DNA from: Odiellus spinosus | Taxonomy: Eukaryota; Arthropoda; Arachnida; Opiliones; Phalangiidae | Direction of reading: 5' to 3' | Assembly (NCBI GenBank): GCA_963920705.1 | Contig: OY987227.1 | Span: forward strand, 26,331,935 to 26,395,934 | Length of the DNA stretch: 64,000 nucleotides | Shown: piece by piece, positions 58,319 through 64,000 of the stretch | Layout: each line of letters opens with the position of its first letter | How positions within the stretch are numbered: the first letter of the stretch is position 1 | The notes under the pieces: generated by a model | Told to the model about the DNA's origin: nothing | The model's input: only the letters and a program-made list of their open reading frames with translations | Databases searched by the model: none | Position numbers and translations under genes: made by a program

Positions 58319-58612
58319 CTCCCGTCAGAGTGAGGGTGGCGAACGAGTATTCGCCTTCGTTGGCACCGGCTTCGTTATGAGCGGTCATCAGTAAATCGTA
58401 CCAAGAACCGGCAGCCAAGTCACTGACGGTGGCGATCCCGTCACCCGGTAATATTCGATTTGAAAGCAAGATCCAGTCAGCGTGTCGACGGGGCTTATAT
58501 TGGATGACGTAAAACGCGATCGGACACCCTCCGTCATTCCACGCTGTCAGGCGCAAAGACGCTGCCGAAGAATTAACCACTAACAGCTCTTCTTGCTTAG
58601 GAGGCACTGGTA
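58319..58612 (-). CDS. Dscam: Dscam-family gene, exon for the last FN3 domain
   Basis: This 294-nt exon encodes one complete FN3 domain: PVPPKQEELLVVNSS at the start, then WNDGGCPIAFYVIQYKP in the middle and WYDLLMTAHNEAG near the end, finishing with SFATLTLTGG. The combination of a GGCPI-type C strand, a WY-x-L-x-M-x-A-H-N-x-A-G segment and the FATLTL ending is the hallmark I know from the membrane-proximal FN3 domain of Dscam/DSCAM proteins. This is the main evidence for the family. The acceptor is TTTCTTACAG and the donor GTAGGTA, both phase 1. The next exon carries the membrane span, as in other Dscam genes. No frameshift or stop is seen. Confidence 0.93.
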
Positions 58613-60654
58613 CTGTAAGAAATTAAAAATATACAATTAATGTCTAAAAAAGAGGACGTGGGCTCTTATAAGAGAACAACCTAATTAAAACTGACGTGTT
58701 ACTGTCATGGACTAGGGTTAAAACATTAGAGGGGGCTCTACCACATTTTTTTTTTTTCAATTTTTTTAAACTAAATTTGACTAATCGGTGAAGTTCTTTT
58801 AAACCTTTTCAATCCATTTAACAATTACATCAGCTGGTTAAAGAAACACACGCGAATGTGATTATTTCGTAAAGTAATTATATAGACCTCAAGAGGAAAC
58901 AAAGATTACAGCTTGCCCTGGCACTAAGTGACGTAAAGGTGCCAGAAAATTGCTAGCAGAAAATTATATCCTCAAAGCTAGAAGGAGGAAAAGGTTGAAC
59001 AATGAGGTTTCTTGTAAACGGAAGGTGTGTCTGAAGGCTACTTCGAGTAAGGCATCCGCTTCTGATACAATGTTCATAAAGGTCTATAACAAAACCTAAA
59101 TAGACTTCGCGTATATGCTAGCCCAAAGTTTCGGAAGATTTATCTTGTAATTTGTTTACCGCGCGTCCTAAGAAACCAATAAAGTCACTATATATCCGCG
59201 TGTCGAGACAGAGCTATATAGGAGGAGGAGTAGCTTCTGGGAAGGAAGTCCAGGGTGCTGAGCTATAAAAAAAGGAAGATATATATCCCAATAACGCAAC
59301 GAGTCACCAATAGGAATAAAGTCACCGTCAGTCGCAATTTGTCTCTTCCCTTTCTTATATCTAAGATTACACGTCGATCGAGCCAATGAATCGATGGTGG
59401 GGGAGGATGAAAACTAAAGGAAGGCGATGGAAAGCCAGGCTCGGATTGTACGAATTGATTCAAACTTGTCGAACCTACAAGAAGAAGATGAAGGTTCTTT
59501 CCTTCCCCCCGGAATCGCCTCTCCCCCCTTTAGCTTTATTCAGACTATAGGTATTGGGAAATTTTACCTAGTCGGTTTCTAAAAGGGAATGGTCCCAAGC
59601 ATTTCGTCTCAGCGAATTTCAGCCGTGGGTTGTGTTTTGTTATGTCGGTCATCCTTAAAATTTTGGTACAGGTTCAATCTTTCAACTCACGCGTGTCAAA
59701 CCTAGGTCTATTAACAACATTTGGAGTCCTATCTTCATATATAGATTAATAACAAAACATGGTCTTCATAAGCGTCCTCTAACGTCAAACAACGCGCGCA
59801 ATATTAATAAACTAACAAAACCTCGTGTCTGTCTGCTGTACGGATAATGAAATAAAATAATTACGACGAATGAGTCGAAAAACCAAATCAGTTCGACACG
59901 ATTGACGATTAAAAGAAAAAAATTTGGGTGCAGTCTGAACGGGTCTTCAGCCTTCCTGGCTCTCGCGCGCAACAAGAAATTGGTAAGAAAGACACGCGGA
60001 TAAAGAATGATGAAAGATCCAACGTATTTCTTTCGCCCTTTCCTTTTCTTTCCATACACACCTTCTATCCTATCCTAGAGATTCACTTCTTTCTCAGTCC
60101 CCACATCCCTTCTCCTCTTCGAAAATAGATCTGTCAGGAATACGATTGAGTTGTCCCGGTCGCTTCTCTTTCGCTAAAGTAACGCGAAGCGGGTGGGAAA
60201 AGGGAGGGGTAGGTCGGCTGCTGAGAAGAAAGGCTTAACCGACAAGCCGCTCGAGATATAGAAGAACGACCGTAAGGGGGATTCCAAGTTGGACGGGGAT
60301 CGGGACGGAGGTATAGGTACAATGCAGACTCAAAATGCACCACGTGCCAAGATAACGCTATCCTTTGTATCAAAGACGTCGTGTTCTTAGACATAGAAAG
60401 GAAAATTTAGTTTCGTTAATGCGCAAACTGATTGTGACTGAAAAGAAGTCGAACGTTCGGTGGTTGAGAATTCCGAGAGAGATGGGAATGAGAAAGAGTT
60501 CCGTTCGTGGAGATTCAATGAATGACGCGAATAGAGAAAATCGAAAAATTCTCGTCCTATTCGTTTACAAAGTACGCGACTTCACAAAGTTTAAAGTTGC
60601 CATTGACTATTTTGGCAAATTGTGCCGAATCTTAGGAACAATGTTAAAAACTGC

Positions 60655-61035
60655 TTGACTTTTGGGCACAATTTTCAGTACACCTCATCTTCAGAACCAA
60701 TTTACAATAATATCTGACCTACAGTGCCAATTTTGAAAATTGCCTGACTTTCAGGACTTATTTTCAAAACTGCCTGACCTTCGCGGGACTTATTTTCAAA
60801 ACTGCCTGACCTTTAAAGGTCCAATTTTCAGAAGTACCTTATCATTAGTCTTATCAATCACTTCAGTATTTGATAAACTCTAACCTTAGGTGCAATTTTT
60901 TCGAACTATCCTGACCTATCAGTCAAATTTTCAGAATCTCCCGAGCATTGTACCGCATTTTCAAAATTCCCTAACCTATATTATTCTCCAATCTTTCAGG
61001 TCTAATTTTCAAAATTGACTGACCTTTTGGACCAA
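60655..61035 (+). repeat. degenerate tandem repeat related to the 28.4-kb minisatellite
   Basis: Blocks such as CTGCCTGACCTTCGCGGGAC, CTTATTTTCAAAACTGCCTG and TTGACTGACCTTTTGGACCA repeat at about 40-bp spacing with high divergence. The CTGACCTTTxGGxxxAATTTTCAAAAxT core is the same as at 28361-28685. It lies in a Dscam intron. Confidence 0.65.
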
Positions 61036-62009
61036 TTTCATAAATATAATAATATTACCTTAGCCCTCCTTTTTTGAAATTAAATACGGTCTTATAAAAA
61101 CCCGTTATCTTTTGATTATTTTTCAGTAACTTTTGAGCTACTTTCGCCTAAAAGTCTTAAATGTTCAAATGGGCCGTTAAAGCTATAGTAATTGCAATTT
61201 TTGATATGGAAGGATCTCTACAATTAATTGTCCTTAAAATTTTCAAGTTTTCAAATTTCCAAAACGGAGAAAAACGTTTTCAAAGTATGATCGTGGCTAC
61301 AAGCAGTCTCAAACTGAATCTAAGATTTGAAAAAGGTTGCGACTAAAGAACTCTATATTCATCCAAACACCGCGAACAAATATATTAGGGACAATATCCG
61401 TATACACGCGTACAGGAAAAGCGCAACGGATCAGGATTTTTTTCAATTTGGCGGTATATTCTTAAAGTCCGTCTCACTTTTAAGTGGTAGCGTAATAAAT
61501 ACTAAAAGCTATACAGATACGCGAACGTAAAATACCTTTCTAGATATTGCACACTTAAGTTTGACTACCGAGAATATAAGAAACAGTAAAATCTGTCGGT
61601 AGCTTGGGAGAAAAAAAAAAAAAAAGAAAAATGTGGCTAGGATTTGGACGAGATTTTGTTTGGCGGTAGGGAGGAGGAGGGGCGTATGTCACTTGGAATA
61701 ACATACACACAACACCAAAAGCATTATAAATCGAATATATTTAAATGAATTGTAATATCGATTCAACGCGGGAGTGGGCGTTTGAAATTTGTAATAAAAT
61801 AGAACGCAACCTTTTCTATATTTTGCAAGGGCTACGGACTCGATTTTGAAGCGCCCAATTTTTTGGTTGAAATATCTCTTATGTTAGGTAAATCAACCCA
61901 CCCAAACAAAAATATTTTTGTAACCTAGAGAATTGAGCCGTCATTTCTCGGTCACCAATTTCTAACAACGTCATTATGGGAGACCCCTACCGTCGCTATA
62001 AAAACGCAC

Positions 62010-62148
62010 GAATCCTGCTAAGCCTATTTTGATGGTAAGTTTTAAATTTATTTTTAGTATAATATTTGTTTGTACTGGATTAGACCTACTTAAAGGATAA
62101 GGAATCAATAAAAAAATTATTTGTTGTTAGGCTGCATTCTCCCTTTAA
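62010..62148. mobile_element. F element, right half, degenerate
   Basis: Starts at AATCCTGCTAAGCCTATTTT and runs to CTCCCTTTAA, matching the right arm of the full F copies with about one change in eight. The left arm is missing or unrecognisable. Confidence 0.7.
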
Positions 62149-62771
62149 GAAAATCTATCCTTATATTAAGTTGTTTTTGAAGTTATCTCGGGACGAGCGG
62201 CTTCGCTGCCGAAACAGTCTCTCGTATTATTAGACTAACTTTACAAGGTAAATCCTCTTTCATTCACTTAGGAATATTGGATTAAGCCAACCAGACGCCC
62301 GGACGAGTCCGTTAAAAGTATTAAGATTGTACGAGAAGCGAAAGAGTGAATCTCTCTATCCCTCGGATCTTTTTAAATAAGTCTAAAATTTAAAATTTAA
62401 CTTTTTGGGTTAATCTGGATTCTGATAAATCATAAAAATAATTAAACAATAATTAAACAATCGTGAAAACCAAATTTTATGGAATCGGCGTTTTCTAATT
62501 TTGAATAAATTTCTACTTCATCACTATTCAAGCTAATATATAGAATAAATAGCGCCTATAGTTTCTTTTTAATTATTCTACAATTACATTCTACCGTCTT
62601 CTACGTCATTAAGTGGGAAATTTGAATATTTTTGATTTTAATTTTTGGGAATTTTTTTTTTAAATCGCGCTTACCCTAGAGTGTAAAATTTAGAATATAT
62701 CTTTTGAATATCAAGGAAAATTAAAAAAATTATCGATATCCCTTCGACAAAAACGTTGAAAGGGTCACTAT

Positions 62772-62930
62772 AGCCGTGTTCACACTAGAGACTTGAAATA
62801 TTTTTTTAACCCTTTTAGAAAGGTCAAATTGAAAAAAAAAAATTTAGATCAACTGTAAAGATCATTTCTCAAAATATATAAAGTTTTGAAGATTCAAAAG
62901 AGTTTAAAAATCATCTCTAGTTTGAACGTA
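62772..62930. mobile_element. H element copy 2, unbroken, in Dscam intron
   Basis: AGCCGTGTTCACACTAGAGA at the left and ATCTCTAGTTTGAACGTAT at the right are inverted. The interior carries GATCAACTGTAAAGATC like copy 1. About 160 bp. Confidence 0.7.
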
Positions 62931-63035
62931 TCTATTAATCGCCTCAATTATTCGTTTTATCTCGAGTTTAAGTTTGAAAATACGTTCGAGACGCCGTGTA
63001 TATAGAAAGATTTTAACGTAAAAATTCAATCTTAC

Positions 63036-63224
63036 TGTTGCCGGTCGTTTTGACGGAGAAGGGTTCGGAAGGAGTTCCTTTTCCGGCCTTATTGTAAGCG
63101 GTTAAGGTGACGAAGTACTGACTTCCGCAAAGCAATCCTTCCAAATAATGACGAGTGTTGCTCGACGGAAGTCGGATTTCTTGCCAATCCCCGTTACTAC
63201 TAGCTTTGTAATTCAACAAATAAC
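63036..63224 (-). CDS. Dscam: Dscam-family gene, exon for second half of the same FN3 domain
   Basis: This 189-nt exon gives (G)YLLNYKASSNGDWQEI at its start, and its C-terminal half includes GSQYFVTLTAYNKAGKGTPS. That F-G strand signature (Y-x-V-x-L-x-A-x-N-x-x-G-x-G) is a classic FN3 feature. The acceptor is ATAAATAG and the donor GTAAGAT, both phase 1. Joined to the exon upstream, the domain is about 95 residues, the usual FN3 length. In Dscam proteins this position is the fifth of six FN3 domains, extracellular and next but one to the membrane. The domain numbering is inferred from its place before the last FN3 and the membrane exon. Confidence 0.9.
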
Positions 63225-63324
63225 CTATTTATATTAAAAGGAAAAGAAAAGAAATTTTATTTTCGGCGTGAAATATGGTTTTTCGTTTCTATACTTCTTT
63301 TTATTTAAAAAAAAAAGCACTTAC
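63225..63324 (-). other. Dscam intron, 100 bp
   Basis: A very short phase-1 intron splits the FN3 domain. It has GTAAGTG at the 5' end and ...AATATAAATAG at the 3' end. The interior is A/T-rich in sense with a poly-T run. It contrasts with the 4-8 kb introns downstream. Confidence 0.85.
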
Positions 63325-63420
63325 CGGTAATAGGGTTATCATTTTCTCGATACGACCATTCTATTTCGACCGAATTGGTCGACTTTCTTATCAAAGATAT
63401 CTTGGGGGCGGACGGCGGGT
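63325..63420 (-). CDS. Dscam: Dscam-family gene, exon for first half of the FN3 domain before the last
   Basis: This 96-nt exon encodes the start of a fibronectin type III domain of a cell-surface adhesion receptor. Translation begins (D)PPSAPKISLIRKS and continues to EIEWSYRENDNPITG. The proline-rich start and the strand-B tryptophan are typical of FN3. The acceptor is ...TTCTGGCAG and the donor is GTAAGTG. Two bases complete a codon at the start and one base is left over at the end, so both introns are phase 1, usual for FN3 modules. It joins in frame to the exon at 63036-63224 and completes the domain. The exon upstream lies beyond the window. Dscam identity comes from the combined product, especially the last FN3 domain and the tail; this exon alone would only say FN3. 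Confidence 0.87.
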
Positions 63421-64000
63421 CTGCCAGAAGGTTAACAACGAAAAAGAGGAAAGAGGAAAAAGAAAAATTGACTTCGTGAAACGTTTTCTTAAAGGGAGGA
63501 TGCAACCTAACAACAAGTGATTTTTTATCGATTCCTTATTGTTTAAATAGGCCTAATCCACTATTTAAAAAATTTACAAACAAATATTAAACCAGAAATA
63601 AATTTAAAACTTACCCTGAAAATAGGCTTAGTGGGATTCATGGAGGTCCTGTTTTCCTCGCGTGTAAGTTCTAGCGACCAATCGCGCGCGACGTAAGTCT
63701 CGCGGAGATCTCGCGCGACCGACGGGCCTTTGCTCATTGGTCGCTAGACCTTACACGGACGCGATTCAGGATCTCCATGAATCCAGCTAAGCCTATTTTC
63801 CGGGTAAGTTTTAAATTTATTTCTAGTTTAATATTTGTATTGTAAACTTTTTATCGGTGGATTAGGCCTATTTAAACGATAAGGAATCGATAAAAAATCA
63901 CTTGTAATTAGGTTGCATTCTCCCTTTAAAGAAAAAGGAACAGGCCATACGATTTCTTTCGTTTTACACATTTTCGAGATAAGGTGATACTAAAAGTTAA
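63421..64000 (-). other. Dscam intron, partial, to window edge
   Basis: Intron upstream of the first exon seen. It contains a full F palindrome (63489-63929) starting 69 bp from the acceptor. The upstream exon lies outside the window. Confidence 0.75.
63489..63929. mobile_element. F element, TTAA-flanked palindrome, 441 bp
   Basis: The termini AGGGAGGATGCAACCTAA... and ...TTAGGTTGCATTCTCCCT are inverted and each is flanked by TTAA. The arms stay complementary almost to the centre: a GGCCTAATCCAC block, a CTTACCCTGAAAATAGGCTTAG block and a CTAGCGACCAAT block each recur inverted. The element therefore folds back nearly completely. TTAA duplications are typical of piggyBac and Kolobok transposons; no transposase is present, so it is non-autonomous. 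It is closely similar to the copy at 45136-45577. Confidence 0.85.

Larger units (their letters stand above)
58613..63035 (-). other. Dscam intron, about 4.4 kb
   Basis: A phase-1 intron from GTAAGAT to ...TTTCTTACAG. It contains an H-type foldback (62772-62930), half of an F palindrome (62010-62148) and a degenerate CCTGACC-type repeat (60655-61035), listed separately. It also has a poly-T run near 58750 and A-rich runs near 61610. No alternative FN3 or membrane exon was recognised in it. The open frames near 60.0-60.4 kb lack recognisable domains. Confidence 0.7.

Overview
This is AT-rich eukaryotic DNA with long introns, very little coding sequence and many short palindromic DNA-transposon derivatives. 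The one gene I can identify with confidence is the 3' part of a Dscam-family (Down syndrome cell adhesion molecule) gene on the minus strand, entering from the right edge. Its cytoplasmic sequence and exon style suggest an arthropod, but nothing here fixes the species. The exon-poor layout (five exons in about 18 kb) and abundant MITEs suggest a medium-to-large, transposon-rich genome.

Layout, in the direction of the gene (right to left): two exons forming one fibronectin type III (FN3) domain (63420-63325 and 63224-63036), one exon with a complete further FN3 domain (58612-58319), one exon with the membrane span (50340-50143), and one cytoplasmic exon (45918-45656). All have AG acceptors and GT donors. 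The exon boundaries are in phase 1 up to the cytoplasmic exon, which ends in phase 0. One or more further cytoplasmic exons and the stop codon must lie at lower coordinates. A GC-richer patch at 42.48-42.85 kb is the only candidate, and it is weak.

The remaining roughly 45 kb (1-45.6 kb) has no gene I can identify. It holds ten copies of a 316-339-bp element (MITE-A), three of a ~290-bp element (MITE-D), two of a 417-bp element (MITE-E) and a single 226-bp element (M). A, D and E carry 7-bp target duplications and have 5'-CA...TG-3' ends. M has the same ends and a decayed duplication. There are also three near-identical 288-bp copies of MITE-B, TTAA-flanked palindromes (F), families G and H with GCGTTCACAC-type ends, a hAT-like element, a decayed tRNA-derived sequence and a likely retrotransposon tail. 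Tandem arrays include a 172-bp satellite block, a 21-bp array, a ~40-bp minisatellite and a 23-bp minisatellite inside a Dscam intron. Several elements are nested, so relative insertion ages can be read.

A fragment at 20.87-21.07 kb (minus strand) encodes a THAP-type zinc finger whose last zinc ligand (His) reads as Gln. THAP domains are found in P-element transposases as well as host proteins, so the fragment may be linked to the 7-bp-TSD MITE families. That link is inference.
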